DNA of 41,303 bases from an uncultured Bacteriovoracaceae bacterium. Its GTDB lineage: Bacteria > Bdellovibrionota > Bacteriovoracia > Bacteriovoracales > Bacteriovoracaceae. Made by a program: the position numbers and the translations under genes. Under the pieces are notes generated by a model, which did no database searches, was not told where the DNA came from, and was given only the letters and a program-made list of their open reading frames with translations. The stretch is taken from NCBI GenBank assembly GCA_937923325.1, contig CAKZUQ010000005.1, forward strand, positions 1-41,303, read 5' to 3'. Every line of letters begins with the position of its first letter. Positions within the stretch are counted from its first letter, which is position 1. Positions 7,396 through 16,253 of this stretch are shown one piece after another.

Positions 7396-8668
7396 CTTGA
7401 GTTAACTTTGTATGAGCAACAATTTCTATACTCTTTAGTCTATCAATACAATAAACAAGACCATTGTTAATTGAGTCTAGATAAGGGTTATCAATTTGTG
7501 CACTATCTCCAGTTAAAACAATCTTAGTCCCTTCACCGGCTCTAGTAATAATTGTTTTTATTTCATGAGGAGTTAAGTTTTGTGCTTCATCAACAATCAT
7601 ATATTGATTAGGCAAAGAACGCCCTCTAATATAAGTAAGAGGCTCTACATGTAAAAGACCTTCATTTATTAACTCTTCCCATGAACTTGCTGTAGACCCC
7701 CTAGAGTTACCAAATAAAAAATCAATATTATCAAATATCGGTTGCATCCATGGACCTAATTTTTCATTTACATCACCAGGTAAGAAACCAAGGTCTCTTC
7801 CCATAGGAACAATTGGTCTAGATACAAGGACTCGAGAATATTTTTTTTGCCCAATTGCTTCTTCTAACCCTGCAGCAATTGCTAAAAGAGTTTTACCCGT
7901 ACCAGCTTTACCGACAAGACTAACAAGATTTATTTGATCATTTAGTAAAGCATCAAAAGCAAATTGTTGCTCAATATTTTTTGGGTGTACTCCCCAAACT
8001 CCATCTCTTGACTTTATTAGAGGAACGATACCTCCTTTCTTAGCATCATACCTACCAAGCTGTCTGTGTTGAGGATTTCCTTCAGCATGAACAATTAAAT
8101 ATTCGTTTGCATAAAAGCTCTTTCTTTCATTATCATCAAGACCCAAGTACCTATTTTTTTCAAATTCAGCTAACCTATCCGCTGAAACTTCAAAGTTTCG
8201 TTGACCAGAGTAAAGCTCCTCAATAGTCATCTCACTAGTTTCATAATCCTCACTTTTTAGACCTAAAGCATCAGCTTTTAATCTTAAGTTTATATCTTTT
8301 GTAATGAGAATAACGTCTTCTTCTTTTTCTTTAAGGGCCATTGCATTGGCCAAAATTAAATTATCATTAATTGATAAGTCTATACCTGTATGTGTAGTAG
8401 AAGGGTCTCTTAAAATACTAATTTGTAACATTCCACCGTTTTCAAGCTTTACACCTTTAACAAGCGATCCTGTTTCCCTAAACTTATCTACATGCCTTGC
8501 AAAGTGCCTTGCATTTCGTCCATTTTCGTTTTGATCTTTTTTAAATCGATCTAATTCCTCGATTACGACAAGAGGAATAAATACCTTGTTTTTCCCAAAC
8601 TTATTAAAAGAAGTTGGGTCAAAAAGAACAACGTTAGTGTCTAGAATAAAAGTTTTTTGATCACTCAA
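7352..8668 (-). CDS. phoH: PIN-PhoH family ATPase/ribonuclease
   Basis: 438 aa, the length of the two-domain PhoH2/YlaK type. The N-terminal PIN nuclease domain (about 5-140) shows acidic metal-binding residues: FILDTNVVL (Asp10), VVIEELDRFK, and DNLILANAM. The C-terminal PhoH ATPase has Walker A VGKAGTGKT near 255 and Walker B-like MIVDEAQNL. It then has the TGDSAQIDNPYLD motif characteristic of PhoH. Family members couple RNA unwinding to RNA cleavage. It is translated in overlap with the PilZ gene downstream. The symbol reflects family membership only. Confidence 0.92.
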   Translation of the reverse strand: MSDQKTFILDTNVVLFDPTSFNKFGKNKVFIPLVVIEELDRFKKDQNENGRNARHFARHVDKFRETGSLVKGVKLENGGMLQISILRDPSTTHTGIDLSINDNLILANAMALKEKEEDVILITKDINLRLKADALGLKSEDYETSEMTIEELYSGQRNFEVSADRLAEFEKNRYLGLDDNERKSFYANEYLIVHAEGNPQHRQLGRYDAKKGGIVPLIKSRDGVWGVHPKNIEQQFAFDALLNDQINLVSLVGKAGTGKTLLAIAAGLEEAIGQKKYSRVLVSRPIVPMGRDLGFLPGDVNEKLGPWMQPIFDNIDFLFGNSRGSTASSWEELINEGLLHVEPLTYIRGRSLPNQYMIVDEAQNLTPHEIKTIITRAGEGTKIVLTGDSAQIDNPYLDSINNGLVYCIDRLKSIEIVAHTKLTQGERSPLSEIASELL

Positions 8669-8719
8669 ATTAAATCTCCCAGTGAAATGATTCGTTAGTT
8701 AATTTTAGAATATAAAAAT

Positions 8720-9793
8720 CTATGGTTCAAATTTAAAGTCTAGTAAACTCAAATAAAGTACAATACCAGAGGCTTTTCCTTGGTCAATGCGCTCACCTAA
8801 TCTTTCTTCAGAGGCTCCGATATAAAAATCGATTAGACCTAAATTAAGTCTAGCACCATAGTTAATTGCTCTAGCATTATAACCGGCCAACAAACTAAGT
8901 GCTTTAGTTATAGAAAACTCCCCGCCTAAGTGAATCTTATCTATAGTTTCTTTATACTGATTTAGTATATCTTTATATTCTGCCGTTACAGTAAAGCCAA
9001 CTAACTTAGCTAGCTCTGTCATTGTTGCAACTGAAATATTTACCATCATTCTTTGTTCAATCGGTGTTAGTTCTGAGTTTTTATCAGATAGCTCAATCGT
9101 ATTATAAATATCTTTAAAGGCAATTCCACTCATAAATGTAGTGGCACCTTTTTTGTTTACATAATCAAAGCCCATGTCGACTGACCAACCTAAAGATTCG
9201 ACTTTACCTAAACTGTTTAAAATTGAGTCTAAGTCCCCTCCATTCAAAGCATCCAGAAGTGTGGTACTTGTTAAAGAGTAATTTTCGTCTATAGAGTTTC
9301 TCTTTATATATTTAAAACTAGTTCCAAAGCTAAGTTTTGAATTAACTTCAAAAGCATATCCAATAGCAAAACCTCTATCGTCTCTGTAGTTAATATCTAA
9401 AATCGGATTAACTTCATTTAATATTTTCACTGTAGAGTCATTATCTATTATTGCACTAAAGCCAAAGTTTCCTAACTTAAACCCTGGGGCTAGGTTGTAA
9501 CCAATTCTAATTGGAAAATCACTCACAACATCAAAAATTTCAGCCGGATCAGAGCCTATAGAATTGAAATCATCAATTTTAGCTAAGGCATTAGGAAATA
9601 TAAAACTAGCAGGAACAGGGTGAAAGCTAAGTCCACTATTTCTAGCTAATAAAGCCGGATTATAAAATATTGAATAACTACCTTCTGCAATAGAAGAATA
9701 AGCATCTCCCATTAAATATGCTCTAGCAGGCTTTAAAGTAGTTTCACTAAATATATTAAGAGAGAATATTAAGAAGAAGACTAACATCTTCAT
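8720..9793 (-). CDS. Outer-membrane beta-barrel protein (FadL/PorV-like)
   Basis: 357 aa with a short signal peptide (KMLVFFLIFSLNIFSE). The N-terminal ARAYLMGDAYSSIAEG...YNPALLARN resembles the start of UPF0164/PorV-type barrels, where an NPA motif follows an alpha-helical plug. The rest alternates hydrophobic residues in strand-like blocks and ends in YLSLLDFKFEP. Its ATG overlaps the stop of the upstream lipoprotein gene by four bases (ATGA), so the two are translationally coupled and may work together at the outer membrane. The substrate is unknown. Confidence 0.7.
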   Translation of the reverse strand: MKMLVFFLIFSLNIFSETTLKPARAYLMGDAYSSIAEGSYSIFYNPALLARNSGLSFHPVPASFIFPNALAKIDDFNSIGSDPAEIFDVVSDFPIRIGYNLAPGFKLGNFGFSAIIDNDSTVKILNEVNPILDINYRDDRGFAIGYAFEVNSKLSFGTSFKYIKRNSIDENYSLTSTTLLDALNGGDLDSILNSLGKVESLGWSVDMGFDYVNKKGATTFMSGIAFKDIYNTIELSDKNSELTPIEQRMMVNISVATMTELAKLVGFTVTAEYKDILNQYKETIDKIHLGGEFSITKALSLLAGYNARAINYGARLNLGLIDFYIGASEERLGERIDQGKASGIVLYLSLLDFKFEP

Positions 9794-10704
9794 AAATAAA
9801 AATTCTCAACGTAAGCAGCAAAAACTCTTTGTAATTCATCAGTATCAGAAACAGCATAGGCCTCACATTCAGTGAAAGTCATAAAGCCATCATAGTCAGC
9901 AACTGCTGGCTCAGACAATGTGGCAGCAACTAGTAAACTGGAGAATACAGAGGCTGTATCAGCAAGATCTCCAAGTCCATCGTTATCTGAAAAAGTTAAA
10001 TTTGAGACAATATCTCCAAAAATGCTGTGTAAAACAATTCCCTCACAGGCTCGTCTTATAAAATCAGGATCAGATGGATCCAGCTCTAAAGGACCTTCTC
10101 CTCTATTGTTGCAAGCATCAGCACTAACAGAATCTATTACACTCTCAACAGAAATTGTATTATAATTCATAAGACATCTTTGCTTTTCGCCATTTACGTC
10201 TCCATCTCCATAAAATTTCATATACTTTCCAAGCTCAGTTAAGACTAAAAAAAGTAACTGCATACTTAAATCGGTTCCTTTTACATCTCCATACTTAAGG
10301 AGTCTATTACTAGTGAGGCTTGAGTTTCTTTGAATCTCTGAAATAGCTAATTTTAAGTTTGAATATACATCTGAGTCTGCAGTTGCTTCATTGGATGATG
10401 TAAAATTAGCTAGTGACCTAAAAAGGCCAGCAGTAGTTGCATCAATATTAATTAAGTTATCAAACAGAGTTTCTAATACAGTATAACCTGCTCGACACGC
10501 ATATATAGATGCATATAAAGATACGAAATCAGCACTTTCAGAATTGTAGTCAATTGAATCTAATACGTCTTTGGCTGCTTCACAGTTGGACGAAGAAAGA
10601 TAATAGTTGGCCTCATCAACAACAAGAGATAACTCTTTATCACTTGTAAGCCCACAAGATACAACTGCTAAAATAAGAAAAATCTTTAATAAGAAATGTT
10701 TCAC
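9790..10704 (-). CDS. Lipoprotein with repeat-like helical body
   Basis: 304 aa with a clear lipobox (signal HFLLKIFLILAVVSC, lipidated Cys17). The body is helical with TPR-like spacing in the first half (ANYYLSSSNCEAAKDVLDSI, SLYASIYACRAGYTVLETLF). It contains several paired Cys compatible with export. No family is recognised. It overlaps the outer-membrane barrel gene by four bases, which suggests a lipoprotein-barrel pair. The aminotransferase gene upstream is 54 bases away on the same strand. Confidence 0.75.
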   Translation of the reverse strand: MKHFLLKIFLILAVVSCGLTSDKELSLVVDEANYYLSSSNCEAAKDVLDSIDYNSESADFVSLYASIYACRAGYTVLETLFDNLINIDATTAGLFRSLANFTSSNEATADSDVYSNLKLAISEIQRNSSLTSNRLLKYGDVKGTDLSMQLLFLVLTELGKYMKFYGDGDVNGEKQRCLMNYNTISVESVIDSVSADACNNRGEGPLELDPSDPDFIRRACEGIVLHSIFGDIVSNLTFSDNDGLGDLADTASVFSSLLVAATLSEPAVADYDGFMTFTECEAYAVSDTDELQRVFAAYVENFYL

Positions 10705-10757
10705 ATATTAATTATATCAGGATTTAAAAGTGTATTCCTTATAGGAGTAAATTTATC

Positions 10758-11960
10758 CTACTTCTTCATTAAGTAGGCAAAAAGTACACTAATCGCTTCT
10801 TCAAAGCTAGATTCTTCGATGGTAAAGCTAATTCTCGCAGAATTCTTTACTCCAAAATATATGCCAGGGACTAAAGCCACACCTATCTCTTCAAGTATCA
10901 TCTCACAGATATCTTCACTTAAATCTGTTTTAGAAGTATTAAACTTTGAGAAAAATTCAAACTTCGTAAAATCAATAAAATAATAAAAGCCAGCTGTTGG
11001 TTGATACCAAGCATGTGAAAGCTTATTTTCGACAAATTTATCCCTTAATATCTGAGAACTATTTCTAATAGGTATTTTAATAGATTCTAAAAACGCTATA
11101 GATTCATTAAAATCAAAATTAATTAAAGCATTTTGAATTAAACTACTTGGGCCAGAAGTTAGCTGACTCTGCAGGGATACCATAGAGCTAATAATTTTTT
11201 TAGCACCAATACTATAACCGACTCTAAGGCCACTACTAGCTAAAGACTTTGAAATTCCATTAATTACAATTGTTCTCTCAAAAAGACTATGCTCATATTC
11301 GTAAAAGTAAGATGGTTTAGGATCAAAGTAACTTAAATCAGAATAAACTTCATCACTAATTACGTAGATGTTTTTATGTTTAAGAATTATTTTTCCAAAA
11401 TTACTCATCCATTCTTTATCATAATGAACCCCTGAAGGGTTATTTGGACTATTAATTATAATTGCTTTCGTTTTATCTGTTATAAGGCCTTCTAACTCAT
11501 CTAAACATGGGACATAAGAATTAAAAGAATGAGAATCAAGCTTTATAACTTTTGCTTTCCAAATTTTAATTGCTTCTATGTATGTTCCCCAGTAAGGAGC
11601 GATTACAATCACTTCATCTTCGTGATTATCTATAAGAGTTCCAAGGGCTAGATTTAGAGAAGCTTTAGAACCACTAGTAATAACGCACTTGTGGTTTGAC
11701 TTGGAAAGAGTCATCTTTCTTTTATTAGAAAAATCCTTTAAAAATTTTTCTCTAAGTTCTTTAAATCCTGAATTGGGAGAATATTGGAAACTTTGAAGAA
11801 AATTCAATTCTTTCTCAATACTTTTAATTAAGTCTAAAGGTGGTCTAAAATTTAATTGTCCAGAAGTAAGATTATAAACCCTTTTTCCTGATACTTTTAA
11901 GGCATTGATCTTTTCATTAATTTTAAGAGTTAAGCTCTCATTGATTTTATTATTTTTCAT
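10758..11960 (-). CDS. Class I/II PLP-dependent aminotransferase (AspC-like)
   Basis: 400 aa fold-type I aminotransferase. Visible motifs are TSGQLNFRPP near the N-terminus, the SPNNPSG loop (Asn contacts PLP), ISDEVYSDL (Asp to the pyridine nitrogen), the Schiff-base Lys in NGISKSLASSGLRVGY, and the C-terminal Arg in SARISFTIEE that binds the substrate carboxylate. The pattern is that of aspartate/aromatic aminotransferases of subgroup I-gamma; the amino donor cannot be fixed from sequence alone. It begins six bases after coaD and is probably part of the same transcript. Confidence 0.9.
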   Translation of the reverse strand: MKNNKINESLTLKINEKINALKVSGKRVYNLTSGQLNFRPPLDLIKSIEKELNFLQSFQYSPNSGFKELREKFLKDFSNKRKMTLSKSNHKCVITSGSKASLNLALGTLIDNHEDEVIVIAPYWGTYIEAIKIWKAKVIKLDSHSFNSYVPCLDELEGLITDKTKAIIINSPNNPSGVHYDKEWMSNFGKIILKHKNIYVISDEVYSDLSYFDPKPSYFYEYEHSLFERTIVINGISKSLASSGLRVGYSIGAKKIISSMVSLQSQLTSGPSSLIQNALINFDFNESIAFLESIKIPIRNSSQILRDKFVENKLSHAWYQPTAGFYYFIDFTKFEFFSKFNTSKTDLSEDICEMILEEIGVALVPGIYFGVKNSARISFTIEESSFEEAISVLFAYLMKK

Positions 11961-11965
11961 ATTAT

Positions 11966-12439
11966 TTATTGTAAATAGTCCAGCACAAGAGGTGGAACAA
12001 AATCAGATATATCTCCACCATGTCTCAAAACTTCTTTAACAATTGACGAAGAAACATAGTAGAACTTCTCACCAGTCATAAGAAAAACAGTTTCAATATT
12101 AGAGTTCAATTTGCGATTCATTGACGCCATCTGAAACTCAATTTCAAAGTCACCTGTGGGTCTAAGGCCACGAACGATCGATTCAATATTGTTATTTTTA
12201 GCATAATCAACTATTAATCCATCAAAAAAGTCGACCCTAACTCTAGGTTCATCTTTGAATATCTTTTGAATCATCGAAATACGTTCATCTTTTGGAATTA
12301 ATGGTTTTTTAGAAGGAGAAACAGCAATTAAGATTGTTACTTCTTTAAACAATTCCAAAGATCGTTTAACAATATCTAAATGTCCATTTGTAAATGGGTC
12401 AAAGGAGCCTGCATAAAGAGCTTTATCTTTTAATTTCAT
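11966..12439 (-). CDS. coaD: Phosphopantetheine adenylyltransferase
   Basis: 157 aa, the normal length. It transfers AMP from ATP to 4'-phosphopantetheine to make dephospho-CoA, the penultimate step of coenzyme A synthesis. Nucleotidyltransferase signatures are present: ALYAGSFDPFTNGHLDIV with the T/HxGH motif (TNGH), VRGLRPTGDFEIEFQMA, and YYVSSSIVKEV, equivalent to the ISSTxVRE motif. It sits three bases after rsmD, a common bacterial pairing. Confidence 0.97.
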   Translation of the reverse strand: MKLKDKALYAGSFDPFTNGHLDIVKRSLELFKEVTILIAVSPSKKPLIPKDERISMIQKIFKDEPRVRVDFFDGLIVDYAKNNNIESIVRGLRPTGDFEIEFQMASMNRKLNSNIETVFLMTGEKFYYVSSSIVKEVLRHGGDISDFVPPLVLDYLQ

Positions 12440-12442
12440 ATT

Positions 12443-13018
12443 CTAACCTTCAATATATTTATGATATAATCCAAAATAACTGGTCCCTTGCTTATACATT
12501 TTATCAAACTTCCCAAAGCGAGTTTCAAAGTCATCTATTTTTTTCGTTTTTTGCGCACAAGCTTCAATAACAACAATACCATTAATTTGAATCTCATTAA
12601 TGAGTTCAAAAAACTTTTCATATAAATCTATTTTTTCATATGGAGGATCAAAAAAAATAAAATATTTTTTAGAATTATCAAAATGAAACTTTTTTAAAAA
12701 AATTTTAAAGTCAGACTTCACGACTTCTACCCTTGTCGAGTTGAACCTCTTTTTAAAGTTCTGTGCATTAGTCTTTAATACTTTGTATGCTCTTTGATCA
12801 GATTCACACATTGAAAGAGATAAAGCATCTCTCGACAAAGCCTCTAAACCAATACTCCCACTTCCAGCACACAAATCTAAAAATTCATATTCGTGTAAAG
12901 ATTGAAAAGAGTCAAAAATCTTTCTTTTAAGCATTGCTGATGTTGGTCTAGTGTTCAAAGAGTTTAATGTCTCTAACTTAAAACCTTTGGCAAATCCTCC
13001 CATTAAACTAATACTCAT
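12443..13018 (-). CDS. rsmD: 16S rRNA (guanine-N2-)-methyltransferase RsmD
   Basis: 191 aa, usual for the family. It methylates G966 of 16S rRNA in the assembled 30S subunit using S-adenosylmethionine. The SAM-binding motif I is FLDLCAGSGSIGLEALSR, and the catalytic motif IV is FFDPPYE. The N-terminal RPTSAMLKRKIFDSF matches the RsmD-specific RPTxxxxRExxF pattern. It is adjacent to coaD, as in many genomes. Confidence 0.95.
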   Translation of the reverse strand: MSISLMGGFAKGFKLETLNSLNTRPTSAMLKRKIFDSFQSLHEYEFLDLCAGSGSIGLEALSRDALSLSMCESDQRAYKVLKTNAQNFKKRFNSTRVEVVKSDFKIFLKKFHFDNSKKYFIFFDPPYEKIDLYEKFFELINEIQINGIVVIEACAQKTKKIDDFETRFGKFDKMYKQGTSYFGLYHKYIEG

Positions 13019-13022
13019 CGCA

Positions 13023-13172
13023 TCAAGCCGCTTTTTTCAAATAACTTGAGTTTAGTAAGATTAAATTTGCGCCTCTTGTTAAATCTTTTTTAAGCTCAGC
13101 TTTTGAAGTATATTTCGTCTTTATTCGCTCTGTGTTAATGATTTTTAGTTTAGTATTTTTACTAGTTTTCAT
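13023..13172 (-). CDS. Small basic protein of unknown function
   Basis: 49 aa starting MKTSKNTKLKIINTERIK, Lys-rich, with no signal peptide. The frame is open to 13211, but GGAG lies eight bases before the ATG at 13172 and nothing supports the upstream start. It ends four bases before rsmD and is the first gene of the rsmD-coaD run. The basic character would suit RNA or ribosome binding, but no family is recognised. Confidence 0.6.
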   Translation of the reverse strand: MKTSKNTKLKIINTERIKTKYTSKAELKKDLTRGANLILLNSSYLKKAA

Positions 13173-13408
13173 TAGTTTAGCTCCAATATTCGTAGAAAAT
13201 TTATTTAACAAATCATGTCTATATCGACATTTCGAGCAACTTTCTTAAGCTAATAATTAACTACAGAGTTCCCTTTTTTTGATGCAATTTCGCTCTAAAT
13301 GAGGTATTTTTATGCCTTGGATACATACAAGACTAAAATACACTGCTTTATTTTCTTTTATATCCTATTTAAATTAGAGAGAACTTATTTAGAGAGAGAG
13401 TTTTTAAT

Positions 13409-16204
13409 TTGAGCAAATCAAACTTCAACGCATTGTCATGGTTTCAAAAAGAAACAGCTTCAGGAACTGAAAGTTTCAATGACTACTCACCTCTATATCA
13501 TAAAGATCTAGCAAACTTTTGTACCAAAGAAAAAACATCAAACTCTATGAATAAATTCTTTGTTCCTGGCTGGACGGGAGAATCTCTAGTTTCAAAAAAT
13601 GTTAAAGAGTTCAATGAAACTATCAAGAAAATTCATCAAGATGTTAAAAGCAGCTTCTTAGCAATACCTTTTCTAACTTCTAAGATGAAGCTTAGTATCT
13701 ACAATGAATTTCTAAGTTTTGCTGAGTTTAAGGCTTACAACTTTACAGGTATTGATTCAAGTGAAGATTTTTTTCAAGAGATCAAAAATAATAAATCAGA
13801 GCATAAAGAGAAGCTTGAACAATTTATTGATATTTATACTTTTAGAACTTGCGTCATTTATACATTAAAGATTCGCTTTATTTCTGTATTTGCAAAGTTT
13901 AATAATCAAAATTTAGATGAAAAAAGCATATTCTATCCAAATTCATTTATCACAAAAGCATTTGCAAAAGGAAGTTCTACTGAACTTAACTCAGACGCAC
14001 TTAAACAGAACTTATATAGTTGGTATCGGCCAGACTCTAGCTTATCAGCTAGTCTAAAATCTTTTTATAGTATAATAGAAAACATTTCCATAACGGAATT
14101 AATAAAGAATATCTCTATTATTTCAGAGAAGACTCTTAAAGAAAAATCTTACTACTCACACTCTCTAAGTCACAAGCACTTTGGATTATTCTTAAACTCT
14201 CTTTTAATAAACTACCCTCTTTGGCATCAAAAATTTAATAATAGATTTAACAAATCATTCAAAGTATCTAAAGGCGAACTAGATATTATTAGTACGAAGT
14301 ATGATGGTAGCTATCTTGAATCGGTTTCACTATCACACTGGCTTGCACAAGAAGCGAACAAATCAATAAAATGGAACCAAATCATCTGTCCTAACTTTGA
14401 AAGTGGAAGTTTTGATACTGGCCTTTTCACAAAAGTGATTAACGAATTACAATTCTTAACTTTTTTATCACAAATTGCAGTTGATCAAGGCAGAAAACCA
14501 GCAAAATTTATCTGTGAAGTTACCAAAGGTCACTTTGACAATAAAAAACAAGATGGTTTTTTACAAAAAGACTTATTTAATCAAATGGGTACAACGAAAT
14601 CTACATATGATAGACTTGTATTAAATATCTCGAACCTACCTAAAAGTAATCCTCAACACTATATCCTTAATACTATCAGCAAGAATATTTCGACAATAAA
14701 AGATAGTGGATTAATTTTTGTGATATCTTCTAAAAAGATATTTATTCCTAGCCAAAAAAGTAAGATTGAAAATTTCTTAAATGACTTCAACTTAGAAAGC
14801 TCTTTTGATCTTAGTAAAATAGAGGGTAAAGGAGAGCTTGGAAGCTACCTTTATATTTTTTCAAAAAACTTAGTTCAAAAACAAAATATAGAAAAAAGAT
14901 CTTTCTACAACTTTAGACTTTCTGGAAATCTAAATACATTTCAAGAGTTTGAAAATATTACTAAATTGACTCAAGACTTCTTCATATCCAACCAGGATGA
15001 TCTACCTGCTATATATGCAAAAGACAGCAAAGGCTTTAGTTTTGAATTTTTTCAAGATGCGATTGTTGGAGGAAAGATGATTCATACATCCTCTAAAGAC
15101 TCGAGCAAGATTACGCACCCTCATTTTTTCAATAACTTAATGAAGTCTTGTACAACTTTAGATGCTATTTTTTCAATCAAACAAATCAAAGATGACTTTG
15201 CTAATCTAGAAGAGAGCTTTAACAGTTACACACAAAGAACTATATCTCCTCATGTCATTGTTGTAGATATGAGAGATAAATCAGAAACAAAAATTGAAAT
15301 TATTTCAACAAAATCTCTAGAAGCAACGATTGATAATTACGGTAAATCAATGTGCTTTTATTTTGAATTGTCTCCAAAGTGGCCAAATATAGATATCAGT
15401 TCAGTGAACTTGTTTTTACAAAGTCCTATTGGTATCCAGTTAATTGATTTAACTTTTAACAATCAATTAAAAAGAGCAAAATCAAATCTTGAGAAATTAC
15501 TACTTCCAAAGTTTTTAATAAGCTTTAAGGATATCCCTGTACATATTAGCGCTGGACTAAACTCCTTATCAATCTCTAGGGATAAATTACTAGAGACTCA
15601 CCCTCAAGAGCTTAAAAGTAACTTTAATAATCTATCTAAATTACTTCCTGAGCTAGTTAAAGACTACCCTCAGCAAGTGATTTCTAAGGTCGCTCATTTC
15701 AAAGAAAATATTGATAATACCGTTTTATTATTTAATAAATCAGAAAACAAGAGCGTCATTAACTTTAATAACCCTATTCTTAGAACTCCTTTGGTACTTT
15801 CTAAAACGAACCCTATATATCCTAGCAATGATGATGTGTTTCTAGAGTTTAACAATGCAGCTACTGCAAAATTGATACATAGTACACTTACAAGCCTTAA
15901 GGTTAATACACAGTCTATAAATGGCCTTAAAACTCATCAAATTGATCTTTATACAAATGAAACTTTAGTCATATCTCTATATTCTGATATAGAGATGATC
16001 AAATTTATAGAATTTCTATTAGCAAATGCTATCGGAGCTACAATTTCTCAAATTATTCAAGGGATCAAAGTTCCTGAACTTTCTAATCTTAAGTCTATTA
16101 TTGAGTCATTTAATCAGATGAATAATTCTCTTACAGAACTCAAGCAGACTCTATCACCTCTAGTAAACAAACTTCTATCAAATACCATCAATAATAGTAA
16201 ATAA
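13409..16204 (+). CDS. Large protein resembling a degenerate N6-adenine DNA methyltransferase
   Basis: 931 aa, TTG start preceded by a GAGAGAGAG purine run; no signal peptide. The middle third reads like a type I/II N6-adenine methyltransferase whose key residues have drifted. ICPNFESGSFDTG (about 325-337) stands where a DPxxGSGxFL SAM motif is expected. YDRLVLNISNLPK (about 400-412) stands where YDlVigNPPY should be. KDSGLIFVISSKKIF then ELGSYLYIFSK (near 478) match the conserved strands after the catalytic motif. The catalytic NPPY is absent, so methylation is unlikely. The flanking regions are unrecognised, including a Lys/Ser-rich C-terminal domain. It is followed by a ChaN-like gene, also with a TTG start, and dtd. 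The similarity is an eye-reading and needs a profile search. Confidence 0.55.
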   Translation: MSKSNFNALSWFQKETASGTESFNDYSPLYHKDLANFCTKEKTSNSMNKFFVPGWTGESLVSKNVKEFNETIKKIHQDVKSSFLAIPFLTSKMKLSIYNEFLSFAEFKAYNFTGIDSSEDFFQEIKNNKSEHKEKLEQFIDIYTFRTCVIYTLKIRFISVFAKFNNQNLDEKSIFYPNSFITKAFAKGSSTELNSDALKQNLYSWYRPDSSLSASLKSFYSIIENISITELIKNISIISEKTLKEKSYYSHSLSHKHFGLFLNSLLINYPLWHQKFNNRFNKSFKVSKGELDIISTKYDGSYLESVSLSHWLAQEANKSIKWNQIICPNFESGSFDTGLFTKVINELQFLTFLSQIAVDQGRKPAKFICEVTKGHFDNKKQDGFLQKDLFNQMGTTKSTYDRLVLNISNLPKSNPQHYILNTISKNISTIKDSGLIFVISSKKIFIPSQKSKIENFLNDFNLESSFDLSKIEGKGELGSYLYIFSKNLVQKQNIEKRSFYNFRLSGNLNTFQEFENITKLTQDFFISNQDDLPAIYAKDSKGFSFEFFQDAIVGGKMIHTSSKDSSKITHPHFFNNLMKSCTTLDAIFSIKQIKDDFANLEESFNSYTQRTISPHVIVVDMRDKSETKIEIISTKSLEATIDNYGKSMCFYFELSPKWPNIDISSVNLFLQSPIGIQLIDLTFNNQLKRAKSNLEKLLLPKFLISFKDIPVHISAGLNSLSISRDKLLETHPQELKSNFNNLSKLLPELVKDYPQQVISKVAHFKENIDNTVLLFNKSENKSVINFNNPILRTPLVLSKTNPIYPSNDDVFLEFNNAATAKLIHSTLTSLKVNTQSINGLKTHQIDLYTNETLVISLYSDIEMIKFIEFLLANAIGATISQIIQGIKVPELSNLKSIIESFNQMNNSLTELKQTLSPLVNKLLSNTINNSK

Positions 16205-16253
16205 ATTGTTTTTTTTATCATTTAAACTACAATAGAAGTTAAATGAGGAAAAC

